Program-made: the position numbers and the translations under genes
Shown: one piece after another, positions 34,994 to 45,249 of the stretch
Layout of the letters: each line of letters begins with the position of its first letter
Numbering within the stretch: position 1 is the first letter of the stretch
Source: Thalassotalea insulae
GTDB taxonomy: Bacteria > Pseudomonadota > Gammaproteobacteria > Enterobacterales > Alteromonadaceae
NCBI RefSeq assembly: GCF_030161395.1
Contig: NZ_BSST01000001.1
Span: forward strand, 4,317,948-4,381,947
Reading direction: 5' to 3'
Length of the DNA: 64,000 nucleotides
Notes under the pieces: generated by a model
Databases searched by the model: none
Seen by the model: only the letters and a program-made list of their open reading frames with translations
Told to the model about the DNA's origin: nothing

Positions 34994-36241
34994 CTAAGAG
35001 CGTACTTCCCCCTGCCCGGTAACTACATATTTTTCCGTTGTTAAACTTTCTAACCCCATTGGACCATAAGCATGTAGCTTAGTGGTTGCTATCCCTATTT
35101 CTGCTCCTAATCCTAACTGACCGCCGTCAGAAAATCGTGAAGAAGCATTGGCCATCACTACAGAAGCATCAACACTACGTTGAAACAATTCTGCTTTGGC
35201 ACTGTTTTGGGTACAGATCACTTCAGTATGCTGACTACCGAACTCATCGATATGCTGCAACGCCTGATCAAAATCATTTACCACCCGTACCGCAAGTTCA
35301 AGGCTTAAATATTCCTCACCGAACTCATCGTCTTGCAACTCAGTTGCATGGTCAAAATAAGCAACTGAAAGTTTACAGGCATTAATCTTAACGTCTTTTT
35401 CCTGAGCCATTTGCGCAATTCGGGGTAAAAATTCTGCGGCTATCTCTTTATTGACTAGTACACATTCAAGCGCATTACACACACCGGTACGCTGCGTTTT
35501 ACCATTTCTCAGTAATTGCTCTGCCATGTCTAAATCGGCTTCATTATCGACATATAAATGGCAGACCCCTTTAAAATGTTGAATAACAGGGATTTTACTA
35601 TTATCAGTAACAAAACGAATCAAGCCTTCTCCGCCGCGAGGGATCACCAGATCAATTAAATCATCTTGTTGAATTAAATCCATCATTAAAGCGCGATCTG
35701 GATCTGGGATCACGGTAACCGCAGCAGCAGGCAAACCAACGGCTTCCAATGCTCCCTGTAATACCCCGGCAATGGCTAAACTGGTATCCAGTGCTTCTTT
35801 ACCACCACGTAAAATAACCGCATTACCGGATTTAAAACAAAGTGCCGAAGCATCTGCCGTGACATTAGGGCGCGCTTCATAGATCATACAAATAACCCCT
35901 AGTGGTACTCGCACTTTTTTGACATCAATGCCACTGGGTGGTTTGCCTAGAGTACGACTCATGCCAACAGGATCATCAAGGGCAATAATTTCTCGTATGC
36001 CATTAACCATATCGTTGATGCGTTCATCAGTAAGGGTTAAACGATCTAGCATAGCGCTATCTAAACCATTGCTTTTTGCCCGTGCGACTTCTTTGAGGTT
36101 AACAGATATGATCTCTTGTTTTTTATTTGCCAATGCATCTGCCATTTTAGCCAAGGCGTGATTTTTTTCTTCACTACTCAGTAACGATAATTTTTTAGCC
36201 GCTTGGGCGGCCTGTTTGGCTAATAAGCGAATATCTGTCAT
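34994..36241 (-). CDS. proA: Gamma-glutamyl phosphate reductase
   Basis: 415 residues of the aldehyde dehydrogenase fold, the second step of proline synthesis. It shows the stretches KVRVPLGVICMIYEARPNVT, GNAVILRGGKEA and QRTGVCNALECVLV, the last with the catalytic cysteine. I start at ATG 36241, which has GGAGG seven bases upstream and overlaps the proB stop in ATGA. The frame stays open upstream but that sequence belongs to proB. Confidence 0.95.
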   Translation of the reverse strand: MTDIRLLAKQAAQAAKKLSLLSSEEKNHALAKMADALANKKQEIISVNLKEVARAKSNGLDSAMLDRLTLTDERINDMVNGIREIIALDDPVGMSRTLGKPPSGIDVKKVRVPLGVICMIYEARPNVTADASALCFKSGNAVILRGGKEALDTSLAIAGVLQGALEAVGLPAAAVTVIPDPDRALMMDLIQQDDLIDLVIPRGGEGLIRFVTDNSKIPVIQHFKGVCHLYVDNEADLDMAEQLLRNGKTQRTGVCNALECVLVNKEIAAEFLPRIAQMAQEKDVKINACKLSVAYFDHATELQDDEFGEEYLSLELAVRVVNDFDQALQHIDEFGSQHTEVICTQNSAKAELFQRSVDASVVMANASSRFSDGGQLGLGAEIGIATTKLHAYGPMGLESLTTEKYVVTGQGEVRS

Positions 36242-37353
36242 TTTTCCTCCAAAATTGCTAATGTATTTTCTGAAATAATCGGATTGTCCTCTTGCCATTC
36301 TATTGCTGATTCGTCGACATCTTCATTCAGCATCAAATTCAACACACAACTGCTATGCTGACTGGTAGCTTTAGCAAGTTTCTTACCTTTTTCTGTCCGC
36401 ACTAAAATGGTTTCACCACTGGAAAAGTCCCCGACAACATTGACGATATCACTATGATCAAAACTAAGTGCATCGTCTTCAACCTGTTCACCAATTTCAT
36501 TACTAACGATCACCTCTCCTTGTGCTTTTGATGTGTGGGTCATCCAATGAATTCTGTCATCCAAAGGTTGCTTAAAAGGTAAAAACTTAGTGCCGGGATT
36601 ATTACCGGCAAACAGCTGATTAAAGCTAACCGTTGTTAAGCCATTAACGATGTAAGTTAAAATACCATTCGAAGTGGCTTTTTCTGCCGCTTCCAACTTG
36701 GTCCGCATACCGCCAGTGCCAACCGCGCTATCCGGACCGCTAGCCATAGCGAGTATACGATCATCAATCACTTCAACTTCTTTTAATAATACCGCGTCTT
36801 TGTTGGTATTAGGATTATCGGTATACAACCCCTCAACGTCCGAACAGATGATCAAACATTCAGCATCAACCGCAGCCGCTATCATCGCCGATAAATTATC
36901 GTTGTCCCCTACTTTTTGTTCGTCTGACGTCACCGCATCATTTTCATTAACAATAGGCAAAATATCATTATTTAATAACTCAAACGCAGTCTCGCGAATG
37001 CTTTCGTAGCGCTCGTGAATCTGCAAGTCACCTTGAGTTAATAGCAGTTGGGCAACTTCAAAATCAAATAGCCGATCCCAGGAAGCCATCATCTCCATTT
37101 GCCCTTTTGCCGCCATCGCTTTTTTCACCGCAATAGAACGCTTTTTACTGGTATCAAATGAAGAAGAGCCCGCAGCAACCGAACCTGATGAAACTAATAC
37201 GACTTGAGTGCCATGCATGCGGCATTTGACAATAAAATCTGCAATGCCGAGCAAATAACGTGAACTACAACCCTTTTTATTTGGCGCGATCAATGCACTA
37301 CCTACTTTTAAGACAATGCGATTCCATTTACCTTTACTGTTAGTGTTTGCCAC
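36238..37353 (-). CDS. proB: Glutamate 5-kinase
   Basis: 371 residues: amino-acid kinase domain (RIVLKVGSALI ... SSGSVAAG ... NENDAV ... DNDNLSAMIA ... GTGGMRTKLEAAEKA) and a C-terminal PUA domain. First and feedback-controlled step of proline synthesis. It starts with GTG; no ATG is available before the KVGSALI block. It is translationally coupled to proA through a four-base overlap. Confidence 0.94.
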   Translation of the reverse strand: MANTNSKGKWNRIVLKVGSALIAPNKKGCSSRYLLGIADFIVKCRMHGTQVVLVSSGSVAAGSSSFDTSKKRSIAVKKAMAAKGQMEMMASWDRLFDFEVAQLLLTQGDLQIHERYESIRETAFELLNNDILPIVNENDAVTSDEQKVGDNDNLSAMIAAAVDAECLIICSDVEGLYTDNPNTNKDAVLLKEVEVIDDRILAMASGPDSAVGTGGMRTKLEAAEKATSNGILTYIVNGLTTVSFNQLFAGNNPGTKFLPFKQPLDDRIHWMTHTSKAQGEVIVSNEIGEQVEDDALSFDHSDIVNVVGDFSSGETILVRTEKGKKLAKATSQHSSCVLNLMLNEDVDESAIEWQEDNPIISENTLAILEEK

Positions 37354-38335
37354 TATATACCAACCTGTTTTTGAAAGACGTGATTGAACTCCGAACTTAG
37401 ATTACCAATTACCTAAGTATCACAGATCCAACGATGATTTAAGAACTATTTATTTATATGAGATAACTCAATTCTGCATATCGACCTTAGTGTTAATGAC
37501 ACAAGTTCTCTGGCAGATGAATTTAGCAACTTGCTTTTGGCAAGCACCATGATTTAGAAGGAAGTTAATGCACTTAAAAATAATATTAAATTGAACCATC
37601 TTGACTAAAGTGCGAGCTATAATAACACACTTGGAAAGACATTTTAACCGCCTAACTGTATATTTTTCATCCACCTCTAGGTTGTTTTTTTATAACTTTA
37701 TTAATAATAACAATAAGCTTGAGTATAGCATCACGTGTCATACCAATTTATGCTTCTCCACCAAACGCGAAGCATTCATAAGTTAGGATATAACTAGGTA
37801 CTCTCAAAAACGCATGACCAGTTAGTAATAAAATGTTAGTAATTTGCTTTATTGTTCCCCAAGGGCATACCCCCTAAGTAAATGCTTGGTTTATTGCTAA
37901 TCGTGTTTCTCTATTGCTAGCCCATTAACGTGAACTATCGGCTGGCGGCGGTTAGCAATCTCTAAATTCAAATGAGTTAATGATTTGACCTGCCCTATAT
38001 AACTACATAATTTCTTCACATTTTTATATTATGAGAACCAACGAGAGTACTTATTGTTCAGACTAAACAATACCTTTAGCTAAAATCTCAACTAGTGATT
38101 ATCGGAGAAAATTCAGTCGAATAGTTAGAATGTATTTCTAATTCTAACTTGTCTTCGTTTATTATATGGCACTAATATTAATTGAGCTTCAAATGAATAC
38201 TCCATCTAGAGTGCAAAACTACACTACCGTGATGAGCAATACGATGCACAGTTGTAGTTTTACCTTTGAAACAACTGTAGACTTTAACAACCAACGATAA
38301 CGATAAAAATAAGATAGGGTTACAACAAAGTATAT
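37354..38335. other. Long intergenic region between proB and sbcB
   Basis: About 980 AT-rich bases. The short open frames here have poor start sites and no protein-like composition, so I call none. Near its right end are overlapping hairpins upstream of sbcB (see 38215-38278). No repeats or tRNA are seen. Confidence 0.5.
38215..38278 (+). promoter_or_regulatory. Mutually exclusive hairpins in the sbcB leader
   Basis: AAAACTACA (38215-38223) pairs with TGTAGTTTT (38253-38261), giving a terminator-like hairpin. ACAGTTGT (38248-38255) pairs instead with ACAACTGT (38271-38278). The two share bases 38253-38255 and compete, an attenuator-like layout 58 bases before the sbcB start. Confidence 0.35.
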
Positions 38336-39805
38336 ATGACGACAAAGACAACTATAAACTCCAGCGAACAGCCAAGTATTCTCTGGCACGATTATGAGAC
38401 CTGGGGAGTTAACCCTAAATACGACAAACCAGCACAATTTGCCGGTATTCGCACCGATCTAGACTTAAACATTATTGGTGAGCCTGAAATGTTTTATTGT
38501 CAGCCACCACAGGATTATTTACCACAGCCAGAAGCTTGTTTAGTCACAGGTATCACACCGCAAAAAGCACTAGCTGAAGGGCTAACAGAAGCTGAATTTG
38601 CCGATAAAATCCATACTCTATTTTCAGCACCAAACACTTGTGTCGCCGGTTACAATAACATTCGCTTTGACGACGAGGTAACGCGTTACCTATTATATCG
38701 TAATTTTTATGACCCCTATGCCAGGGAATGGCAGCATGGTAATAGCCGGTGGGACATCATCGACATGGTACGTGCCTGCTACGCATTGCGTCCTGAAGGC
38801 ATTGAATGGCCGACGGTAGCCAATGAAGAAACTGGCGAGCAAGTAGTAAGTTTTCGCTTAGAGTTACTCACTAAAGCCAATGGCATTGAACACGCCGCGG
38901 CTCACGATGCGATGAGTGATGTCTATGCTACCATTGCGATGGCAAAGTTAATCAAAGAAAAACAACCCAAACTCTATGACTTTATTTTCAATTTACGCAA
39001 TAAAAAGCAAGTCAGCGAATTAATTGACGTTTACAACATGACACCGGTTGTGCATACCTCGAGTAAAATATCTTCTCAACATGGTTGTACCAGCTGGTTT
39101 GCCCCGGTTGCTTACCATCCAGTCAATAAAAATGCAGTGATTACGATAGATTTAGCGCGTGATCCTACGCCTTTATTAGAGCTATCAAGCGAAGAAATAA
39201 AGCAGCGTTTGTATACCCGTTACGATGACCTGGCAGAAGATGAATTACCAATCCCGGTTAAATTAATTCACATCAATAAATGCCCGGTAGTAGCACCGGC
39301 GAAAACCCTATTACCGGAAAATGCCGCTCGATTAGATATTCCCCGTGAACTATGTTTAGAAAATTTAGCAAAATTAAAACAGCATCTGGAAGTACGTGAC
39401 AAACTCTCTGAAGTATTTAGCTCAAATGAATTTGAAGACGAAACACCCGATGCTGAGCATGCCCTTTATGGTGGCAATTTTTTCTCTCACAGTGATAAAG
39501 CACAAATGGAAACATTGCATCAGTTGCCAGTCGAGCAGATTGCACATCATCCGTTTAATTTTCAGGATCAACGATTACCTACTTTGCTATTTAGATACCG
39601 AGCAAGAAACTACCCGCAAACATTATCAAATGAAGAGCAACTAAAATGGCAAACTCATTGCCAAAACAAGCTACAATTTGGCGGTAAAGGCTTGTTATCG
39701 GCCGATGAATTTATGATAAAAATTGAAAACCTGGCTCATGAACATGAATCTAACCAGACAAAAATGCAGGTATTAAAAGCCCTATATCAATATCTCCAGC
39801 AATAA
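38336..39805 (+). CDS. sbcB: Exonuclease I
   Basis: 489 residues. The DEDD exonuclease domain starts SILWHDYETWGVNPKYDKPAQFAGIRTD, with the first acidic pair DYE, and contains AAHDAMSDVYATI. It is followed by the SH3-like and C-terminal helical domains of ExoI, which binds SSB. It degrades single-stranded DNA 3' to 5' in repair and recombination. Length agrees with E. coli ExoI (475). Confidence 0.96.
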   Translation: MTTKTTINSSEQPSILWHDYETWGVNPKYDKPAQFAGIRTDLDLNIIGEPEMFYCQPPQDYLPQPEACLVTGITPQKALAEGLTEAEFADKIHTLFSAPNTCVAGYNNIRFDDEVTRYLLYRNFYDPYAREWQHGNSRWDIIDMVRACYALRPEGIEWPTVANEETGEQVVSFRLELLTKANGIEHAAAHDAMSDVYATIAMAKLIKEKQPKLYDFIFNLRNKKQVSELIDVYNMTPVVHTSSKISSQHGCTSWFAPVAYHPVNKNAVITIDLARDPTPLLELSSEEIKQRLYTRYDDLAEDELPIPVKLIHINKCPVVAPAKTLLPENAARLDIPRELCLENLAKLKQHLEVRDKLSEVFSSNEFEDETPDAEHALYGGNFFSHSDKAQMETLHQLPVEQIAHHPFNFQDQRLPTLLFRYRARNYPQTLSNEEQLKWQTHCQNKLQFGGKGLLSADEFMIKIENLAHEHESNQTKMQVLKALYQYLQQ

Positions 39806-39820
39806 TATCTACACTAAATA

Positions 39821-39848
39821 AAAAAACCGCCAAATTTGGCGGTTTTTT
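39821..39848. terminator. Intrinsic terminator after sbcB
   Basis: AAAAAACCGCCAAATTTGGCGGTTTTTT, perfect stem with flanking A/T tracts. Confidence 0.92.
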
Positions 39849-40309
39849 ACTGTCTATTTATCATTATATTCAGCAGAGATTATTTCAATTTTAGGTAGTG
39901 GCTTAACGATGGAGGACCACCACAACTCACAATAGTAGGTAAGCATATAGAAGTTAAAAGGGATATACTTCATATTAGAAACATATCCATCGCTTTATTT
40001 TATTGATACAAAAAAGAATAAATCAGAATTAGGTTTTCTCTTCTTTTACAGGCGGCGCATTGTTACATAATTGTAAACAAGAGCATATAATAAAGCTCTG
40101 TAAAGTTTTAAGCACAATAAATTATGTGGAGAAGTTTGGACAATACATAATTAAGCAAGATAAAAATAAATTGAACAATTGCCCCCATAAGCAAACCTTA
40201 TTATTAGCCACAAAAATAGCTAAACTTAATAACAGATAAATAACAACCATTTAAAATTTTTGAACTACACTTTGCTTTATAGAAAGAACATTAGTCAAAG
40301 GCAAAAGCA
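39849..40309. other. Intergenic region before the chemoreceptor
   Basis: About 460 AT-rich bases with no gene. It must hold the chemoreceptor promoter, but I see no convincing sigma-28 or sigma-70 pair to report. Confidence 0.4.
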
Positions 40310-42013
40310 ATGACGGGTAACTTTTTTAAAAAGCTAAGTACACGGCTGTTTTCTCCTCTTGTTGTTATTCTGATATTAGTATTAGTTGTTTTGAGTACAT
40401 ATGTGCCTAAGGTCACCAAAGACAATGCCATAGATACTGCCATTGCCTCAGCCGAAAGCACGGTTAAGCAATATAAATTAATACGGGGTTATTACACCAA
40501 GAACATCATCAAAAAAATTGTCAACGGTAATGAGTTTAAACCCCATTACAACCATAAAGAAAATGCCAACCAAATACCATTACCCGCCACTTTTATTCAT
40601 GATATTAGTAACGAATACTCACAAAAAGGCATTATTTCGTTAAAACTCTATAGTCCTTACCCTTTCCCAAACAGAGCATCGAGAAAACTCGATAGTTTTG
40701 GTCAAAAAGCCTGGACTGCATTAAATAACAACGCCAAGCAAATCTTTACGACGGTAGAAACTATTAACGGCAAAGAAACCGTTAGAGTCGCATTGGCCGA
40801 TACTATGGTGGCACAAGGCTGTGTTAATTGTCACAATTCCCATCCTGACACCCCAAAAACAGGCTGGAAACTCAATGATGTGCGCGGTGTATTAGAAGTT
40901 CAAGTGCCGATAGATAAACAACTGGCCAATGCCACTAGTTTGAATAATCAAATTGCCACTATCATTATTCTTGTACTGGTAGCAACCGTCGGTTTGCTGT
41001 TCTTTATGTTTAGAAAACTTATTTCAAATCGCTTACGTGATGTACACGGTGCTTTAGTCGATATTGCCGATGGTGATGGCGATTTAAGTCAACGGCTTAA
41101 CGACCAACCTAATGATGAGATTGGCGTTATCGCCACCGCATTCAACCAATTTATGATGCAGCTCTCCAAAACCTTAGGACGCATAAACCAGCAAGTCGAT
41201 CAGCTGGCAGAAAACACCAAGGCCATGGAGTCTATCTCAGTACAAACCCAGCAAGATGTAGCCCAGCAATACCAGGCAACAGAAATAATGAGTGACTCAG
41301 TCACTCAAATGAATCACTCAACAGAAGAAATGTCAGGAATTGCTAAACTAACAGCCGAAAGCTCACAAGAAACCCAACAAAATGCCAGTAAAGGACGTAG
41401 TACCGTTGAACAAAACTTGAACTCAGTAAAAGAGTTTTCAACATTAATGCAAGATGCGGCAAAAGTTGTCAATCAATTAGAGCTCGACAGCCAAAACATT
41501 GGCGGCGTATTAGACGTGATCCGTGGCATCGCTGAACAAACCAACTTACTGGCATTAAACGCCGCAATAGAAGCTGCTCGCGCCGGAGAACAAGGTCGTG
41601 GCTTTGCTGTGGTTGCTGATGAAGTCAGAACATTGGCCAGTCGTACCCAAGAGTCGACTGAAGAAATCAATTCCATGATTGAGCAATTGCAACAAGGCGC
41701 GAAAAACGCAGTTCACACTATCGAGCTAGGCAATAAAAACATTGAATTAAGCCACCAAACAGCGGTTGAAACCACTGAAATGATAGACATAGTAACGAAT
41801 GCTATCAGCGGCATTCAGCAGCAAAATACGCAATTGGCGCAAGCAGCACAAACGCAAACAGATGTAACTCAAGATATGTCGAATAATATTGACGATATTC
41901 GTGATGTCTCGCAACAAACCAATACTCGAACAGAGGAGTTATTAGCACTAGCATCAGAAATTAATAATTCGGTCAATAAAATTAACAAGCAGCTGCAAAA
42001 ATTTGTCCATTAG
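40310..42013 (+). CDS. Methyl-accepting chemotaxis protein with haem-c (DUF3365) sensor
   Basis: 567 residues. Membrane segment at ~14-32, then a periplasmic DUF3365/Tll0287-like domain with a c-type haem motif CVNCH (C171, C174, H175), a second membrane segment at ~218-236, HAMP, and a full signalling domain with the conserved hairpin GIAEQTNLLALNAAIEAARAGEQGRGFAVVADEVRTLA. It probably reports redox state, oxygen or NO to CheA/CheW. Covalent haem requires the cytochrome c maturation system outside this window. Confidence 0.92.
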   Translation: MTGNFFKKLSTRLFSPLVVILILVLVVLSTYVPKVTKDNAIDTAIASAESTVKQYKLIRGYYTKNIIKKIVNGNEFKPHYNHKENANQIPLPATFIHDISNEYSQKGIISLKLYSPYPFPNRASRKLDSFGQKAWTALNNNAKQIFTTVETINGKETVRVALADTMVAQGCVNCHNSHPDTPKTGWKLNDVRGVLEVQVPIDKQLANATSLNNQIATIIILVLVATVGLLFFMFRKLISNRLRDVHGALVDIADGDGDLSQRLNDQPNDEIGVIATAFNQFMMQLSKTLGRINQQVDQLAENTKAMESISVQTQQDVAQQYQATEIMSDSVTQMNHSTEEMSGIAKLTAESSQETQQNASKGRSTVEQNLNSVKEFSTLMQDAAKVVNQLELDSQNIGGVLDVIRGIAEQTNLLALNAAIEAARAGEQGRGFAVVADEVRTLASRTQESTEEINSMIEQLQQGAKNAVHTIELGNKNIELSHQTAVETTEMIDIVTNAISGIQQQNTQLAQAAQTQTDVTQDMSNNIDDIRDVSQQTNTRTEELLALASEINNSVNKINKQLQKFVH

Positions 42014-42189
42014 CATCGACTAAAAGCCAAATCATTGTCGCATCATTACTTTATTCGAAGCTTTCCCGACACCTTTTATAGACGATATTTTAACCAATAA
42101 TTGCTATAAAAGGTCGCATAACACAACCACTCCAAGTATAATGCGCCGCCAGAAATTATGGCGGTTATTTATTGAGGTTAGTTTTTATC

Positions 42190-42957
42190 ATGCGAGCTAA
42201 GTTGTGCGCTTTTTTACTGTTATTTTCTATTACTTCGTTGGCAAATGAACCCGATTATATTGTCCGGATGGGAACAGAAATTGAGTGGGCTCCCTATCAC
42301 TTAAGCACGGATAAAGGTTCTGATGGCCTGTCAGTCAGAGCATTTGCCTGTATTATGGCGCGCATCAATCAACCCTTTACTATCAGTAAACTTCCATGGA
42401 AACGCGCTCAGGTAATGACTAAAACCGGAGAGTTAGATGGCTTTTTCTCAGCTTCACATAGCAAGCAACGAGATCAATACGCCGTACAAAGCAAAGTGTT
42501 TTTGCCTCAACGACGCAGCTTATACTTACTTAAAAGTCAGCTCAACCAACCAGTAAACACCTACACTGCCGATTATGTCAAACAACATTTAACCACTGGC
42601 GCTAGACAGGGTTCAAATGCGCTAAACAGTCTACGCAAACATGGTTTTCAAATAAATATCACCACGCGAGACACCGCAGCGCTATTAAAGGTATTACTTC
42701 ATCACAGAATTGACGCTATATTGGAAAATGGATTAGTCTTTCTCCAAACCATAGAACAATCAGGCCATACACAGGAAGAATTCCTTGAAATACCACTGGA
42801 AGAGCACCCAATGGGGGCTTATTTCAGCAAAGCCTTCTTAGCTAAGCACCCAACTTTTTTGCAAGATTTCAATCAACAAGTTAACGCCTGCACGTTATTA
42901 CAGCAGGAACAAAATTTTGCCTCAGTTAATATTTCTAGCAAAAAGAATGAGCATTAA
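42190..42957 (+). CDS. Periplasmic substrate-binding protein (SBP_bac_3 type)
   Basis: 255 residues from ATG 42190, with a signal peptide ending LANEP. The body has the pattern of amino-acid-type binding proteins (YIVRMGTEIEWAPYHLSTDKGSDGLSVRAFACIMARI ... LPWKRAQVMTKTGELDGFFSAS). No transporter genes adjoin it. Stand-alone proteins of this group are frequent in marine gammaproteobacteria and their ligand is mostly unknown. The frame also opens at a TTG at 42172, which lacks a better ribosome site. Confidence 0.78.
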   Translation: MRAKLCAFLLLFSITSLANEPDYIVRMGTEIEWAPYHLSTDKGSDGLSVRAFACIMARINQPFTISKLPWKRAQVMTKTGELDGFFSASHSKQRDQYAVQSKVFLPQRRSLYLLKSQLNQPVNTYTADYVKQHLTTGARQGSNALNSLRKHGFQINITTRDTAALLKVLLHHRIDAILENGLVFLQTIEQSGHTQEEFLEIPLEEHPMGAYFSKAFLAKHPTFLQDFNQQVNACTLLQQEQNFASVNISSKKNEH

Positions 42958-43018
42958 AATGTGTCAAATATTGGTGTTTTCTAATGCTCTGCATGCTTTT
43001 TCTACTATAAATATAAGG

Positions 43019-43891
43019 TTAGTCTGATTTATCAAGTCGGGCGATTAAACTAGAAGTATCCCAGCGGTTACCGCCCATCTGTTGTACTTCCTGATAATAG
43101 CCATCTAACTGTTTAGTAATAGTTAGATCAGCACCAATTTTTTTTGCTTCATCAAATGCCATTCCAAGATCTTTTCTCACCCAATCTACGGCAAAGCCAA
43201 AATCAAATGAGCGCTGACACATGGTTTTTCCACGATTGTCCATTTGCCACGAACCGGCAGCACCTTTAGAAATAGTCTCAATGAGTTTATCAGTATCTAA
43301 CCCCGCTTTTTGCGCAAAATTCAAGCCTTCTGCCAACCCTTGTACAGTGTTAACAAAACAAATTTGATTGACCATTTTTGCTAACTGGCCAGCTCCTGCC
43401 CCCCCCATTAACTGACTAAAACGTGCATAAGCCTCCATCACGGGCGCAACCTGTTCAAATACCGCCAGCTCACCACCACACATAATAGTTAACACACCAT
43501 TTTCTGCGCCAGCCTGTCCGCCTGAGACGGGTGCATCTATAAAATCAACATTTTGCCCCTTCGCTACTTCGGCAAGTTCTCGCGCCAGTTCAGCCGACGC
43601 CGTTGTATGATCCACTAAAATCCCATTGCCAGCTAAACCGGCTAAAATACCATTATCACCTAACGTGACTTCTCTGACATCTTCATCATTACCAACACAA
43701 CAAAACACAATATCACAGCCCTGAGCAGCTTCCTTTGGTGTGGCTGCCATTTGCCCAGAAAATTCTTTCACCCACCGCTTAGCTTTATCCTCAGTGCGAT
43801 TGTAAACACAAACCTGATAACCGGCGTTTTTTAAATGTCCGGCCATAGGATATCCCATCACCCCGAGTCCAATAAATGCAACTTTTTTCAT
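43019..43891 (-). CDS. 3-hydroxyisobutyrate dehydrogenase family oxidoreductase
   Basis: 290 residues: NAD(P)-binding GLGVMGYPMAGHL, substrate motif DAPVSGGQAGAENGVLTIMCGG and catalytic lysine in GAGQLAKMVNQ. The family covers 3-hydroxyisobutyrate, tartronate-semialdehyde and glyoxylate reductases; the true substrate is not determined. I use ATG 43891 with AGGAAG seven bases upstream; a TTG five codons earlier is also in frame. Confidence 0.86.
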   Translation of the reverse strand: MKKVAFIGLGVMGYPMAGHLKNAGYQVCVYNRTEDKAKRWVKEFSGQMAATPKEAAQGCDIVFCCVGNDEDVREVTLGDNGILAGLAGNGILVDHTTASAELARELAEVAKGQNVDFIDAPVSGGQAGAENGVLTIMCGGELAVFEQVAPVMEAYARFSQLMGGAGAGQLAKMVNQICFVNTVQGLAEGLNFAQKAGLDTDKLIETISKGAAGSWQMDNRGKTMCQRSFDFGFAVDWVRKDLGMAFDEAKKIGADLTITKQLDGYYQEVQQMGGNRWDTSSLIARLDKSD

Positions 43892-44026
43892 GTTACTTCC
43901 TGTCAATTTAAACTGAATCTAGTGTACAAAACCGATAAATAAAGCTCTAGCATTTACTTTACATATCTTATAGCTTTACCTATGCTGACACTCAACAGCT
44001 CCGACCAGAAAAGTGATAACAACAAT

Positions 44027-44509
44027 ATGACTGATTCTATTTATGATTTTGACGTACTCAATAACCGCAAAGAAGCCATTAATCTAGCCCAATATAAAAA
44101 CAAAGTCGTATTGATAGTTAACACAGCCAGTGCCTGTGGTTTCACTCCGCAATATGCTGGTTTAGAGCAGCTTTATAAAAAGTACCAACATCAAGGCTTA
44201 GTGGTAGTGGCATTTCCCTGTAACCAGTTTGGTCAGCAGGAAAAAGGCAATAACGAAGAGATCAAGCAATTTTGCGATCTTAATTTCAAGATCAGTTTTC
44301 CGTTAATGGATAAAATAGATGTCAATGGTGATAGCACCGCCCCGCTCTATCAATATTTAAAATCAGAAGCAAAAGGCATCTTAGGCACAAAAAACATCAA
44401 ATGGAATTTCACCAAATTTCTGATTAATCGTAACGGCCAGGTAGTTAAACGCTACGGGCCAACGGTAAAACCGGAAAAACTAACCAAAGATATTGAGCAC
44501 CTCTTATAA
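44027..44509 (+). CDS. Glutathione peroxidase (cysteine type)
   Basis: 160 residues with the full active site: SACGFT (C37 replacing selenocysteine), FPCNQFG (Q67) and WNFTKF (W125). It reduces peroxides, in bacteria usually with thioredoxin. ATG 44027 gives the family-typical start MTDSIYDFDV; the frame also opens at ATG 43982, adding 15 residues that do not look like a signal peptide. Confidence 0.93.
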   Translation: MTDSIYDFDVLNNRKEAINLAQYKNKVVLIVNTASACGFTPQYAGLEQLYKKYQHQGLVVVAFPCNQFGQQEKGNNEEIKQFCDLNFKISFPLMDKIDVNGDSTAPLYQYLKSEAKGILGTKNIKWNFTKFLINRNGQVVKRYGPTVKPEKLTKDIEHLL

Positions 44510-44574
44510 AATTGGCAATGCCACTGACGATTAAGTAAGTGGCATGATGTGGTTTATATTAGCCTAAATAGTTC

Positions 44575-45126
44575 TCAACGTTTGGCATCTAAAGCTTGTT
44601 GAATTTTATCCAAGTCTTCCGCACTAAACTTGCCATGCTTCAATAACCGGATCACACTGTCTGCTGATAGTTTATCGTGATGATTCATTCTTACCACTTT
44701 ATGTTCACCTTTAGTATGCTTGAACGTTTTCATCACTTTTTGTTCGATATTACTACCTGGCTCACCATGGAGCTTAACCATCACCACATGGTCACCATCA
44801 TTGCCAATATCAAAGTCAAAATCTAAGTTGCTATTATCAAAATTTGTTAATAAAAGAGTTAACTTCTCACCTAGCTCTTGTGGCAACTCTTTTAGCGCCT
44901 CAGCCAGCTTGCCTTCGTCCTGTAAAACGTCATGTGAAAATTGAAAATTTCTCGTATCACCATCAGCATTAACAAACACTTGTACCTGCTCGCTATCACT
45001 CGCTTTAACTTTAATCTCATGAACAATACTTTCTGTGCCTGCGGCAACCGCAAGCGCTGACATACTACTAACTGCGCCAACAACAGAAAAACCAAGTGCT
45101 AATACTGTTTTATTTAAAAGTTTCAT
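44575..45126 (-). CDS. Secreted acidic protein, likely target of the adjacent two-component system
   Basis: 183 residues with a signal peptide (LLNKTVLALGFSVVGAVSSMSALAVA). The mature part is acidic and rich in Asp and Asn (NFDNSNLDFDFDIGNDGDHVVMVKLHGE), with a short C-terminal helical part (LLKHGKFSAEDLDKIQQALDA). I do not recognise the family. It is divergent from a sensor kinase/NtrC-type regulator operon. A candidate sigma-54 promoter at 45170-45187 faces this gene, so regulated secretion of this protein may be the output (inference). Confidence 0.75.
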   Translation of the reverse strand: MKLLNKTVLALGFSVVGAVSSMSALAVAAGTESIVHEIKVKASDSEQVQVFVNADGDTRNFQFSHDVLQDEGKLAEALKELPQELGEKLTLLLTNFDNSNLDFDFDIGNDGDHVVMVKLHGEPGSNIEQKVMKTFKHTKGEHKVVRMNHHDKLSADSVIRLLKHGKFSAEDLDKIQQALDAKR

Positions 45127-45169
45127 CGTTATTCCTTATTTAGTTACTATTGAAACACTAAACAGCATA

Positions 45170-45187
45170 TTGCGATTACTATACCAA
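45170..45187 (-). promoter_or_regulatory. Candidate sigma-54 promoter for the secreted-protein gene
   Basis: On the minus strand TTGGTATAGTAATCGCAA: GG at 45185-45184 and GC at 45173-45172 with the required spacing (-24/-12). TGGTA and TCGC each differ by one base from TGGCA and TTGC. Confidence 0.45.
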
Positions 45188-45249
45188 CAGATATTTTCTT
45201 ATAAATAACAATCGATTAATTAAAAACAATGATTCATAAATAGCACTTA

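Noticed and set aside
37468..37786. Two short open frames in the proB-sbcB gap
   Set aside because: Poor composition and starts; overlapping on opposite strands.
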